64,000 nucleotides of DNA, taken from assembly GCA_016795425.1 (NCBI GenBank), contig JAEUHG010000072.1, forward strand, positions 49,194 through 113,193, in the 5' to 3' direction. The notes under the pieces were generated by a model. The model saw only the letters and a list, made by a program, of their open reading frames with translations. It was not told the origin of the DNA and made no database searches. This document shows, piece after piece, positions 46,169 to 55,151 of this stretch (the first letter of the stretch is position 1; each line of letters opens with the position of its first letter). The translations under genes were made by a program, and so were the position numbers. Source of the DNA: Verrucomicrobiales bacterium (GTDB lineage Bacteria; Verrucomicrobiota; Verrucomicrobiia; Limisphaerales; CAIMTB01).

Positions 46169-46793
46169 CCTTGATGTTCCGCAAGTGTGCCTTGGTCTCG
46201 TAGGTGGCCACTCCCAGCGGTACGCTCTGCTCAATCGGACCGGACCTCAGACTGAATCGGCGCTCCGCCGTCGCGACGTCGACGATCTTCTTGTCGTCCA
46301 ACCACGCCTCGAGTTTAGCCGGGGTCACCCGCACCTTCACCGCATACCAGCGCTCTTTCTCGAAGCTCATGAACTTCGTCGTCTCGTTCTCGGAGGCATC
46401 CATGCCGTCGATGCTCGAGATTCCCACCAATCCGCCCCCCCAGCCCCCCACGATCAAACTGACGTTGGTGCCGGCGATAGGAAAGGTGAGCCCACAGAAG
46501 AAGTCGTTCCCACTCACCCGCCGCGCCTCCAGGCTCAGTTCGTAGTTCGTCTTCGGAAGATCGTTGGTCCAATGAACCCCGGTCATATAACCGGACTCCA
46601 ATACCAGCAGCCCGTTCTCCACTTTCACCTCCCCTTTGCCGGCGAAATCCGTCACGCCCCATCCCTTCAACGACACGCCATCGAATAAAACCCGTTCTTT
46701 GCCGCCGGCAGGCGTATTGGTCTTGGACTCCGCGGCGGACACCACTGGAACCACCGCCAGCGACAGCAGGAAAAGGGCGATCAGGCGTTTCAT
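46152..46793 (-). CDS. DUF1080 (3-keto-disaccharide hydrolase-like) domain protein
   Basis: A 213-residue secreted protein: a signal peptide (LIALFLLSLAVVPVVSAAE) then a concanavalin-like DUF1080 domain with the entry LFDGVSLKGWGV and the closing LRNIKVREL. The domain is heavily expanded in Verrucomicrobiota and Planctomycetota; some members hydrolyse 3-keto-glycosides produced by Gfo/Idh-type oxidoreductases. The ATG at 46793 gives the signal peptide. Its end overlaps the glycosyltransferase gene by 17 bases in convergent orientation. Confidence 0.82.
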   Translation of the reverse strand: MKRLIALFLLSLAVVPVVSAAESKTNTPAGGKERVLFDGVSLKGWGVTDFAGKGEVKVENGLLVLESGYMTGVHWTNDLPKTNYELSLEARRVSGNDFFCGLTFPIAGTNVSLIVGGWGGGLVGISSIDGMDASENETTKFMSFEKERWYAVKVRVTPAKLEAWLDDKKIVDVATAERRFSLRSGPIEQSVPLGVATYETKAHLRNIKVRELD

Positions 46794-46874
46794 CCCCGCC
46801 AGCAAAGCGCGTCCCACGCCGAGCGCAATCCTGAAACCATTGTGTTTTTGCTTCCGGGACGCTGAGCTTTCGCC

Positions 46875-47171
46875 ATGCCCAATCGTCATTGCCACCAATG
46901 CGGCACACCGTACCCGCTCAGCGGCACCCCGGGACGCAGCGAGACCTGCGACCGCTGCCGGGCTGATCTCCACGTCTGCCTCAACTGCGTGCATTACGAA
47001 CCTCGCGTTGCCCACCAGTGCCGCGAACGCCGCGCCGAACCCGTGGCCGAAAAGGGCGCGGCCAATTTCTGCGAATTCTTCGAGTTCGCCGTGCGCGACT
47101 GGAAACCCGGGGCCGCCAATGCCCGCGAAGCGGATGCCCGGGATCGACTCAAACGCCTGCTGGGGGATTGA
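46875..47171 (+). CDS. small zinc-ribbon protein of unknown function
   Basis: A 98-residue protein with paired cysteine motifs CHQC, CDRC and CLNC, followed by single Cys residues in HQCRE and NFCEFF. The early part looks like a double zinc ribbon; the rest is charged and helical. No named family is recognised. It is divergent from the DUF1080 gene and 133 bases upstream of the pseudopilin gene. Confidence 0.65.
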   Translation: MPNRHCHQCGTPYPLSGTPGRSETCDRCRADLHVCLNCVHYEPRVAHQCRERRAEPVAEKGAANFCEFFEFAVRDWKPGAANAREADARDRLKRLLGD

Positions 47172-47304
47172 TCCGCTCGCGGGGACCACCGACGCCACCT
47201 CCTTATCATGTCGGGGTTCGCCTGTGCCCTAAATTACCCACTTTGAAGAAGGGCTCGATTCTGCAAGCTTCCCGCCAGACCCATAACCTTAACGTTTGCA
47301 GTCC

Positions 47305-48207
47305 ATGAAATCCCATCATCTCCATTGATCAGCGCGCCGGCGGCGGACGGGCTTCACGCTGATCGAACTGCTGGTCGTGATCGCCATCATCGCGATTCTC
47401 GCCTCGATGCTCCTGCCCGCGCTGGCCAAGGCCAAGACCAAGGCCCAAGGCATTCTCTGCCTCAGCAACACCAAGCAACTCGCTCTCGCCTGGCGCCTCT
47501 ACTCTGACGAGCATGAAGAACGCCTCATTGGAGCCGCGGAATGGACGCCACCCGGCGGCAAAACCACCCCGAATTGGACCGGGGGCAGTTGGCTCTCGTT
47601 GAACGATCGCACCGCCCCTTCCAACTGGGATCACGAGACCTACACCAAGAAGAGCAAGCTCTGGCCGTACACCGGCAATAGCGTCGGCATCTTCAAGTGC
47701 CCCGCCGACAAAACCACCGCCAAAGCCACCAGCGGCCCCATGAAAGGCCAAACGGTTCCCCGCATCCGCAGCGTTTCCATGAATAACTGGGTCGGTGGCC
47801 CCCCCTGGGGCGCCTCCGGTCCCTCAGTCCCCGGCGCTTCCCATGGCTGGCGAGTCTACATTCGCAGCACCGACATGGCCGATCCTGGCCCCTCCGGCAC
47901 GTTTGTCTTCCTCGACGAACGCGAGGACAGCATCAACGACGGGTATTTCGTCGTGGACATGGCCGGTTACCCCCAAGGCGCGGGGGCCGCGGCGCAAGGC
48001 AGTCGTCTCAAGATCGTCGATTATCCCGCCAGCTACCACAACGGTGCCGGTGGCCTGGCCTTTGCCGACGGTCACTCGGAAATCCATAAATGGCTCGACG
48101 GCCGCACCAAGCCTGCGATCAGCAAGACGGATCGCCCCCTCGACGTGACCTCCGCCAACAACCGTGATGTGATTTGGATGCAGGAACGATCCACCCGCTG
48201 GGACTAA
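47305..48207 (+). pseudogene. H-X9-DG pseudopilin gene with stop codon in the leader
   Basis: Reading from the ATG at 47305 gives seven codons (MKSHHLH), then TGA at 47326, then in the same frame [20 protein letters not shown], a perfect prepilin cleavage and first-helix motif, and on to the stop at 48205. The body (about 280 residues) has the C-terminal H-X9-DG pattern ([13 protein letters not shown]) of the large pseudopilin-like family of these phyla. Without the TGA it would be an ordinary gene; a single C-to-T change from CGA would explain it. Options are a true nonsense mutation, a sequencing error, readthrough, or start at a non-standard codon such as CTG. No ATG, GTG or TTG lies between the TGA and the motif. 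A strong terminator follows. Confidence 0.75.
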
Positions 48208-48237
48208 TTCCTCCCCGTCCTCCCGAGGCACTCCTGG

Positions 48238-48263
48238 GCCCGCCATTTCCGGCGGGCTTTTTT
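48238..48263 (+). terminator. Rho-independent terminator after the pseudopilin gene
   Basis: GCCCGCC (48238-48244) pairs with GGCGGGC (48251-48257) around an ATTTCC loop, followed by six T residues. It lies 31 bases past the pseudopilin stop and before nrdR, so the two genes are transcribed separately. Confidence 0.9.
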
Positions 48264-48342
48264 GTCCCCTTCCCTTGACTCCACCATCCCCTGTGTGCAA
48301 CCTCGGCCCCAGCCTCAACCTGCTGTAGTCGTTGGGCGGTCT

Positions 48343-48831
48343 ATGCGCTGTCCTAAGTGCGGCGGTCCGGAAGATAAAGTGATCGACTCCCGTAGTTCAC
48401 GGGAGGGGCGAGCGATCCGCCGACGACGTGTTTGCCTGCAATGCGGCCACCGCTACACCACGTACGAGCAAATCGAACGAAGTGAACTGGTGGTGGTGAA
48501 ACGGGACGGCCGCCGCGAAGTGTTTTCCCGGGATAAACTGCTCGGTGGCCTTCAAAAGGCCTGCGAAAAGCGCCCCGTCAGCTTGGAAGTCATCAACGAC
48601 ATCGCGGAACGGATCACCGAGGAACTGCTCAACGAGTTCGACCGCGAGGTTCCCGTGATGGCCATTGGTGAACGCGTCATGAACGCTCTCCGCCAGATCG
48701 ATAAGGTCGCGTACGTGCGATACGCCAGTGTCTATCGTCGGTTCGAAGAGGCCGATGAATTCGTGGAAGTTGTCACCAAGTTGGAGCAACAGCGCCATGA
48801 TACAGCTACACTCCGATTGCCTGGTATTTGA
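48343..48831 (+). CDS. nrdR: ribonucleotide reductase regulator NrdR
   Basis: A 162-residue NrdR. The zinc ribbon MRCPKCGG with a second CLQCGHRYTTYE pair, then the ATP-cone domain starting VVVKRDGRREVFSRDKL. NrdR binds dATP or ATP and represses ribonucleotide reductase genes by binding NrdR boxes. The ATG at 48343 begins exactly at the zinc ribbon; the longer frame upstream runs through the terminator region. Overlaps the next gene by 35 bases. Confidence 0.95.
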   Translation: MRCPKCGGPEDKVIDSRSSREGRAIRRRRVCLQCGHRYTTYEQIERSELVVVKRDGRREVFSRDKLLGGLQKACEKRPVSLEVINDIAERITEELLNEFDREVPVMAIGERVMNALRQIDKVAYVRYASVYRRFEEADEFVEVVTKLEQQRHDTATLRLPGI

Positions 48832-49384
48832 GATGTCTGGAGGCGATAAAATCCCATGCTCGGTGGAGAAGCTGACCATCGAGATTCTCGCCGACTCGCT
48901 GGACCAAGTGGATCCCGAGGTCATCCGGCAGGCCGCGACTGCCGTGCTGCATTACTTCCGTGATGATCTCGGCCGCGAAGTGGTCACCGTCGACGAATTC
49001 ACCGCCGCCCTCGAACAAGTCCTCACCGGCCTCGGGTTCCAAATCGACGGCTCGTCCGTCGTCCCCTCCGCCAAATCCGACACCCCAACCACCGCCGAAA
49101 CCACCACGGTGGCTGATGTCGACCTGATTGCCATGGCGGAATCGCTCGGAGATGCGTTGGAACTCGGCTTCTTCTCCCGATTGCGGGACGAACTTCGCAC
49201 GCGCCTGGCGGCCGCTCCCAGGATGGTTCGATTCACCGGTCTGCGGGCGTGCGCCAAGCGCATCGCCCGGGTCAACCGCTGGTGCCCCCGCAGCCTCCAA
49301 GTGAGTGATGAAATCGTCGGATTCCTGCGCGATTGCTGGGGGGCCGAACGCCCGCAGCAGAATTGCTCGTTGCTGGTCAACTGA
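48797..49384 (+). CDS. hypothetical protein, possible ATP-cone-like domain
   Basis: A 195-residue protein not assigned to a named family. Its first 75 residues (SGGDKIPCSVEKLTIEILADSL and a following helical part ending VDEFTAALEQVL) loosely recall an ATP-cone layout, which would fit the NrdR neighbour, but this is a weak visual likeness. The middle is Ser/Thr/Ala-rich, and the end is helical with many Arg. Start 48797 (GGAG 10 bases upstream, 35-base overlap with nrdR) is used; ATG 48833 just after the nrdR stop is an alternative. Confidence 0.6.
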   Translation: MIQLHSDCLVFEMSGGDKIPCSVEKLTIEILADSLDQVDPEVIRQAATAVLHYFRDDLGREVVTVDEFTAALEQVLTGLGFQIDGSSVVPSAKSDTPTTAETTTVADVDLIAMAESLGDALELGFFSRLRDELRTRLAAAPRMVRFTGLRACAKRIARVNRWCPRSLQVSDEIVGFLRDCWGAERPQQNCSLLVN

Positions 49385-49449
49385 ACGCCCCGGGTCACCC
49401 CCGATCCGCGGAGCAAGTGCCGGAAACCCGTCGGCCAACCCGATCTTCC

Positions 49450-49788
49450 ATGACTCTCTTCGAGAAAATCATCGCTCGCCAAATCCCGGCCAGGATCCTT
49501 CACGAGGACGACCTGACTCTCGCCTTCGCCGATATCCATCCGCAGGCGCCCGTCCACGTTCTTGTCGTCCCCAAGAAGCCCATTCCCAGAATCAACGACG
49601 CCTCGGACCTCGATCAGGTTTTGATCGGCCATTTGCTGCTGCAGGCAGCCAAAGTCGCGCGCCAGCTGGGTCTCGATGCCAGCGGCTACCGGTTGGTGAT
49701 CAATAACGGACGGGACGGCGGCGAAAGCGTTCCGCACCTTCACGTGCACATTCTCGGTGGGCGTCCCATGGCTTGGCCCCCGGGTTGA
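49450..49788 (+). CDS. HIT family nucleotide-binding protein
   Basis: A 112-residue HIT protein. The start MTLFEKIIARQIPARILHEDD and the C-terminal HLHVHILGG triad define the branch (HINT/PKCI-like) of nucleoside phosphoramidate hydrolases. Length is normal for the family. A bidirectional-looking hairpin follows. Confidence 0.93.
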   Translation: MTLFEKIIARQIPARILHEDDLTLAFADIHPQAPVHVLVVPKKPIPRINDASDLDQVLIGHLLLQAAKVARQLGLDASGYRLVINNGRDGGESVPHLHVHILGGRPMAWPPG

Positions 49789-49820
49789 TCCGCATTCGCC
49801 AACCCTTTCGGCTGAGGGAT

Positions 49821-49857
49821 CGCGAACGGCGCACCGACAGGTGCGCCGTTCGCGTTT
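49821..49857 (+). terminator. terminator between convergent HIT and GH78 genes
   Basis: A 15-bp perfect stem (49821-49835 with 49840-49854) encloses the loop GACA; on the plus strand it is followed by TTT. It lies 32 bases beyond the HIT stop and 13 bases before the stop of the convergent GH78 gene, so it may serve both transcripts. Confidence 0.75.
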
Positions 49858-49867
49858 CCACCGCCAC

Positions 49868-52699
49868 CTACCGGTCCCCGGCCATGAAACGATATCGACC
49901 TGCCCCGACTTCCAAACGCACACGATCGCCATCACGGCCCCGCACCACGACTCCACCATCGGAACTGCCGCCCGCCGACAGGGGGCGCCCGCCTTCGCGC
50001 ACCACGGCGTCCGGTCTCGCTGGCAAAAACACCGTCGCCCGACTGGTCGGCGGAACCGTCACGTCCAATTCAAACGTCGTTTCGGTGCGTCGCCAGCTGA
50101 CCTCAATGCGTCCCCGCACCGACTCATAATGCCCGCGAGCCCAGGTCAGATCGGCCCGCCCCAAAGGCCCCGGGCGTACTTCGAAATGCTCGAAACCGGC
50201 GTGCTCCGGATCGGGGCGGATCCCCAGCACGCCTCGAATAAACCAGGAACCCACGTACAGATAGGAACTGTGCAGGTAGGAGAGGTCCGGATTGTCCTCC
50301 CAGGACTCCCACCACGCGGTCGCCCCGCGCCGGAGCATGTCACCCCAGCTGGGATAGGTCTCCTTGCGAACCATCTCGTAAATCAAGTCATCCCGACCGC
50401 CCTCCAGGAGGGCTTTGAAAAGGAATGCCCCGCCGGTGATGCCGGCATGGATGTGGCCCTGGCGCTTCTCGAGGATTTCCGTCTCCAAACGGCGCCACAC
50501 TCGTGGACGTTCGGCCGCCGGCGGCACCTGGGCGACCAAGGCTATCGCCAGGTACGCCTGCGAACCATCGACGTAACTCGCCTCGTCCGGTCGATAGAAC
50601 TCCGCATGGACGGCCCTTCGAACCACCTCCGCTCGCCGCTCCCATGCCGCTGCGAAATCCGACTGGCCGAGGACGGTCGCGATGCGTGACGCGGTCTGAA
50701 GGTTGTAAATCCAATAACAGTTGTTGAAGAACAGGGTCTCCCGAGTGTCGCCATTTACACCGGTGGCGCCCGGCCAGAGCCAGTCCCCAAGAAAATCCCA
50801 CTCACCTCCCCACCGCCGCAGAAGATCCCCACGCTGCTTGGTCTCCAGAAACGCCAACCAACGGCGGATCATTTCGAAATTGTCCGACAAGGCGCGTCGA
50901 TCGCCGTAATGCGTCCAAAGTTCCCATGGAAGGTGAACGCAATAGCCACACCAACCGGGGCCACCGCCGCCCCAGTATGTCGGCGCGGTGTACGGCAGAT
51001 TGCCTTCCTCCAACGATCCCGAAGCTTCCGCTGCCCCGGTTCCCCACGAGGCCCCGCGACCCTGCGAATCCCGCCAATCCTGCGCCCACTTCGTATACAA
51101 GGCGCCCAAGTGAAAATTCATCAACCCGGTCGTCGTCGAGGCGTGCGCGTCTCCCCCGTACCCCATCCGTTCGCGATGCGGACAATCCACAAGATAACCG
51201 CCCAGACTCAGATTCTCGAAGGTCCACAACGTGGTGTCGTAAATCCGGCGGAAGAGGTCGACAGAACAGTCAAAGGAGGACGCCCGACCGTAATCACTCC
51301 GCACCAGCCATCCGCGCAAGTCGCCCAACGTCGGCGCCCGGCGCAAGCCTGTCACCGTGATCCATCGCCCAATGCCATAATTGAATCGGTTTCGAAACGT
51401 TCCCCGTCCTTCCGGACCGACGACATACACCGAACGCAACCGGTGCGTCATCGGACGCCCCGCTTGTTCCGAGAACTGCATCTCCACGCGATCCCCTGGT
51501 TCACCTCGAATTCGTAACTCGATGAAACCCGCGAAGTTCTTCCCCATATCGTACCGATAAACACCGGGCTGCGGTTGCTCCAGCGCCACCGGCCGCACCT
51601 CCGTCTGGAGTCGATTCGCTTCCACGAGGTCGGAGCTGAGTTCGAGCTTCGGAGCATAGGTGCGTACCGGCCGCCAACCGGACGTCCCCTCCACCGAGTC
51701 CGACCACTTTTCCAACTCCCGATGGCCATCCACCCACTCGCCGCCAAACTGGGTGAAATCCCAGACACCCAACAACTGCCGCGAACTCGCCCGGGTCCGC
51801 CACGAACCGTCCGTCACCACCGCCACGTTCCCGCCATCGGCAAAGTCGATGTCTACCCTGGCCTTCACCAATGGCGCCTTGGGGCGGTCGGGCATGTCGA
51901 ACTTCGGGAAGATCGACCACCCGGTCCCCAGCCAAATCCCGATCCCATTCGTGCCGCGACGCAGATAATCCCCGATCTCGTAGGCAACGTATCGGGCACG
52001 TTTTGTGTGATCCGTAACGCTGGGCGCCAAAACCCCGTCCCCCACCTTCCGCCCGTTGATCCACAGTTCATGGTACCCAATGGAAGCCACAAAAGCCGTC
52101 GCCCGTTTCACCCGCTGACCCAGAACCACCGTCTTTCGGAACCACGGATCCGGGGGGGCCGTATCCGGCGGCGGCGTTCCGTTGCCTCGCTGAAACGATT
52201 CGCCGGTCCCGATCCACTCCGCACCCGCGCTCACCGCTTCGCTATCCAGCCATCCCATGGTCCAACGTCCCGTCTCGCTCCAGGCCGACCATTTCCCGCG
52301 ACTGTCGCGGACGCGGACTCTCCACAGGCACACCTGCCGCGCCGTCAGCGGGCGACCCGCATAGGCAACCCCAACCGAATCGGCGGACTCGACCACTCCT
52401 GAATCCCAAAGATCTGCCGAGCCTGGCTGAAGACGCGCGGAGTCGGTGGCCACCAGGACGTGGTAGGCGTCCAGTCGTTCACCGCGTCGGACGTCGCCGC
52501 CAGAACTCCACCACCAACTGAGCCGCGGGGCCGGATGATCCACCCCCAGCGGATCCTCACGATACTCACAGCGCAAATGGGTCGGAGCGCCTACGGCGTT
52601 GCTGTCCCAAACGCTGGAAATCACCACCGCAAAACCCAGGAGCATCGCCAGGGCTCTCCTATGAACACACGGTGTACCCATGCCAACGCATCTTGCCAT
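49868..52699 (-). CDS. secreted alpha-L-rhamnosidase (GH78)
   Basis: A 943-residue protein with a signal sequence (LAMLLGFAVVISSVW). It shows the GH78 order: N-terminal beta domains with APRLSWWW and the AEWIG entry of the first sandwich, then the (alpha/alpha)6 barrel with DCPHRERMGYGGDAH carrying the general acid, and ATAWWESWEDNP near the end; finally a C-terminal beta domain. It should release L-rhamnose from plant or microbial glycans outside the cytoplasm. Start 52699 is listed; ATG 52681 gives a more typical signal peptide. The selenophosphate synthetase fusion gene lies 53 bases upstream on the same strand. Confidence 0.88.
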   Translation of the reverse strand: MARCVGMGTPCVHRRALAMLLGFAVVISSVWDSNAVGAPTHLRCEYREDPLGVDHPAPRLSWWWSSGGDVRRGERLDAYHVLVATDSARLQPGSADLWDSGVVESADSVGVAYAGRPLTARQVCLWRVRVRDSRGKWSAWSETGRWTMGWLDSEAVSAGAEWIGTGESFQRGNGTPPPDTAPPDPWFRKTVVLGQRVKRATAFVASIGYHELWINGRKVGDGVLAPSVTDHTKRARYVAYEIGDYLRRGTNGIGIWLGTGWSIFPKFDMPDRPKAPLVKARVDIDFADGGNVAVVTDGSWRTRASSRQLLGVWDFTQFGGEWVDGHRELEKWSDSVEGTSGWRPVRTYAPKLELSSDLVEANRLQTEVRPVALEQPQPGVYRYDMGKNFAGFIELRIRGEPGDRVEMQFSEQAGRPMTHRLRSVYVVGPEGRGTFRNRFNYGIGRWITVTGLRRAPTLGDLRGWLVRSDYGRASSFDCSVDLFRRIYDTTLWTFENLSLGGYLVDCPHRERMGYGGDAHASTTTGLMNFHLGALYTKWAQDWRDSQGRGASWGTGAAEASGSLEEGNLPYTAPTYWGGGGPGWCGYCVHLPWELWTHYGDRRALSDNFEMIRRWLAFLETKQRGDLLRRWGGEWDFLGDWLWPGATGVNGDTRETLFFNNCYWIYNLQTASRIATVLGQSDFAAAWERRAEVVRRAVHAEFYRPDEASYVDGSQAYLAIALVAQVPPAAERPRVWRRLETEILEKRQGHIHAGITGGAFLFKALLEGGRDDLIYEMVRKETYPSWGDMLRRGATAWWESWEDNPDLSYLHSSYLYVGSWFIRGVLGIRPDPEHAGFEHFEVRPGPLGRADLTWARGHYESVRGRIEVSWRRTETTFELDVTVPPTSRATVFLPARPDAVVREGGRPLSAGGSSDGGVVVRGRDGDRVRLEVGAGRYRFMAGDR

Positions 52700-52752
52700 C
52701 CGGGATCCTCATCCACCCTAGAATTGTGGCGGCCTACCGGCCGACGAGGCCT

Positions 52753-55035
52753 TCAGGCGAGGCGGATCGGCGGAGCGTTCACGCCGCGGTCCTCCACTTC
52801 GCCCACCCTCGCAGCCGCAGCAAATCCCGCCTTGTGCAGTTCTTCGAGGCACGCCGCCGCCTGCGCGGAGGGAACCCCTGCCAACAAGCCGCCGGATGTC
52901 TGCGGATCAAAAAGCAAAGGAAACGATGGATGCCTTGTGTGGGCGTCCCCACGGTCCATCCAACGCCGGCCCCGGGCATTCGTTCCCTGCATTGTGCTGG
53001 CCATGCCCAATCGGAACGCCTCGATCGCGCCAGGGATCGCCGGCAAGGACTCCAACTCAATTCGAGCCGCCTTACCGGAAGCCTCCAGCATTTCCGCAAG
53101 ATGCCCGGCGAACCCAAAGCCGGTGACATCGGTGCAAGCCGTCGCGCCATGCCGCAGCAGGCACTCCACCGCGACACGAGGGGATTCCAACATCGACTCC
53201 ACCGCCGCATCCACTGACCGCCCCGGAGCCCGCCCATGCATGTCCGCCGCCAAAATGACCCCCGTCCCCAAAGCTTTGGTCAGTAACAGAACCTCCCCAC
53301 CCCTCAAGCCTCCCTTTCCCAGCCATCGCCCCGGTTTCGTCGCGGCATTGATGGTGAAGCCGATCGCCATTTCCAAGCCTTCCCCCGTGTGACCTCCGAT
53401 CAAGGCCACCTTTTCCTCGCCCAAAACGTCGGCCGCACCCGACAGCAACTGGAACAACTGCTCCTCGACGGCAGCCTCCGCCCCGTGGGGCAGCACCGCC
53501 ACCGCCAGCGCGGAATGCGGCACGGCTCCTTTCGCCACGACATCCGACAATGCGTGCGTGGCGGCTATCTTTCCCACCAGGTACGGATCATTCAGAAAAG
53601 TGCGAAAGAAGTCGGTCGACTGAACCAATAGGGAACCCTCCGGCCATTGCAGCGCCGCCGCATCATCCGGCGCTTCCAAACCCACCACGATATCAGGATG
53701 CCGCGCCGGTCGCAGTCGACCCAGGACGCGGCGCAGGATGTCCGCACCAACCTTCGCCCCGCATCCACCGCAACGCATGGCGGGCCGATTCGCGCTCGGC
53801 CGATTGGCCGCGACCATGCCCTCGCCCGGATTCACCCGCGACCAAAGGTCGGAGGGCTCGGGACGTGGCCTCATCGGCGCCCGCTGATAGCCCTCCATCC
53901 ATCGACGATCGATCCGGTCTTTGATTCGCCACAGCCAGGCGCCCTCGAGCGACCAACTGCCACGCGACGCGATCGCGTATCGGTTTCCCGTGCTGATCAA
54001 GGCAAGACTGAGCTTCTGCGGCCAATAGGGTTGCAGCGGCAGTCCCAGAAGATGTCGCCGCAGGTTGAGTGCCAGCGGCGCCCCCTGGCGCACCGCATAG
54101 ACGCCCGATTTCGGACGCGGCAAGTCGCGTATCGACGCCACATCGCCCGCGGCGAAGACGTAGGGATGGGACTCGCTTTGCAGCGTCGATTTCACCGCGA
54201 TGAAGCCTGACGAATCGGTCGCCAGCCCTGATACCCGGATCCAGGCCGGCGGTCCCGCGTCGGTGGCCCAAAGCAGCGCATCGAAGGCTATTTCGGAACC
54301 ATCGTCACAACGAACGCGTCGAGCTTCCACCGCCGCGGCGCGGCGGCCGAGATGCAGGTGAATGTCATCGCGATTCAGGAGTCGCATCAGGCGCCGTTGC
54401 ACACCGGACGGATGGTTCGCGGGCACCGGGTTGGCCTGCGAAATCAAATGGCATTCGACCTTCAACCGACCACCCCGTGCCTCGGACAATTCCTTCAGCA
54501 GACGGAACCGGGTGGACAGCAACAATTCCACCCCGCCCGCCCCTCCACCCACCACCACCAATCGATACGTCGCGGATTCCACTGCCCGGGAACGCACCTC
54601 GGCAACGATTCCCGCCCATCCCTCGAGAAACGCTCCGACAGGCTTTACCGGCAGTGAAAATTCAGCAGCCCCGGGCACCTCGCCCAGGCGCGGGGTCGAC
54701 CCGGTATTGATCGACAGAACATCGAAGCGCACCGGTGGACGCCCGTGGCAAATCACTCGCCCGTTTGGAAGGTCGAGCCCGCAGACCGAACCGGCATAGA
54801 ATTGCGCGCCGGCTTGATGGCATAGCGGGCGCAATTCGATATGAGCCTGATCCCACGTGTAATGCCCGGCGATCAATCCCGGAAGCATTCCGGAGTACGG
54901 CGCCACGCTTCCCTCTGAAATCAGTGTGACCCGCACCCCAGGCACCGGCGTCATGCCAAAACGCTTCAGCACGGCCACATGCGCATGCCCACCTCCGACG
55001 AGCACCAGTTCCCTCGCTATAGGATCGGTCCGCAT
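52753..55035 (-). CDS. selD: selenide, water dikinase fused to FAD/NAD(P) oxidoreductase
   Basis: A 760-residue two-domain protein. Residues 1-410 are an NDH-like pyridine nucleotide-disulphide oxidoreductase (LVLVGGGHAHVAVLK at the start, LVVVGGGAGGVELL in the second nucleotide fold, VFAAGDVA near the end). Residues 420-760 are SelD: RCGGCGAKVG with Cys 422 and 425, ALSDVVAKGA, ALIGGHTGEG and DPQTSGGLLAG. SelD makes selenophosphate from selenide and ATP; the flavoprotein half may feed reduced selenium. The active site uses Cys, not selenocysteine. The start at 55035 begins at the flavin fold; a longer frame upstream is not conserved-looking. Confidence 0.9.
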   Translation of the reverse strand: MRTDPIARELVLVGGGHAHVAVLKRFGMTPVPGVRVTLISEGSVAPYSGMLPGLIAGHYTWDQAHIELRPLCHQAGAQFYAGSVCGLDLPNGRVICHGRPPVRFDVLSINTGSTPRLGEVPGAAEFSLPVKPVGAFLEGWAGIVAEVRSRAVESATYRLVVVGGGAGGVELLLSTRFRLLKELSEARGGRLKVECHLISQANPVPANHPSGVQRRLMRLLNRDDIHLHLGRRAAAVEARRVRCDDGSEIAFDALLWATDAGPPAWIRVSGLATDSSGFIAVKSTLQSESHPYVFAAGDVASIRDLPRPKSGVYAVRQGAPLALNLRRHLLGLPLQPYWPQKLSLALISTGNRYAIASRGSWSLEGAWLWRIKDRIDRRWMEGYQRAPMRPRPEPSDLWSRVNPGEGMVAANRPSANRPAMRCGGCGAKVGADILRRVLGRLRPARHPDIVVGLEAPDDAAALQWPEGSLLVQSTDFFRTFLNDPYLVGKIAATHALSDVVAKGAVPHSALAVAVLPHGAEAAVEEQLFQLLSGAADVLGEEKVALIGGHTGEGLEMAIGFTINAATKPGRWLGKGGLRGGEVLLLTKALGTGVILAADMHGRAPGRSVDAAVESMLESPRVAVECLLRHGATACTDVTGFGFAGHLAEMLEASGKAARIELESLPAIPGAIEAFRLGMASTMQGTNARGRRWMDRGDAHTRHPSFPLLFDPQTSGGLLAGVPSAQAAACLEELHKAGFAAAARVGEVEDRGVNAPPIRLA

Positions 55036-55151
55036 CACGGCGTCGCCGCGCCAACCTCCGCCAGATGCCACCCGCAGATCAAGCTGCCACCGGCCAACTC
55101 CCAACCCCGCGTCCGCGCGCGGTTCGCCTTGCCTCGCCGTCGCCTCTCACG

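Noticed and set aside
47326..47328. TGA in the pseudopilin leader as a selenocysteine codon, given the nearby selD
   Set aside because: It lies in a cleaved leader where Sec would have no role, no SECIS-like hairpin is evident, and no selA, selB or selC is in the window.
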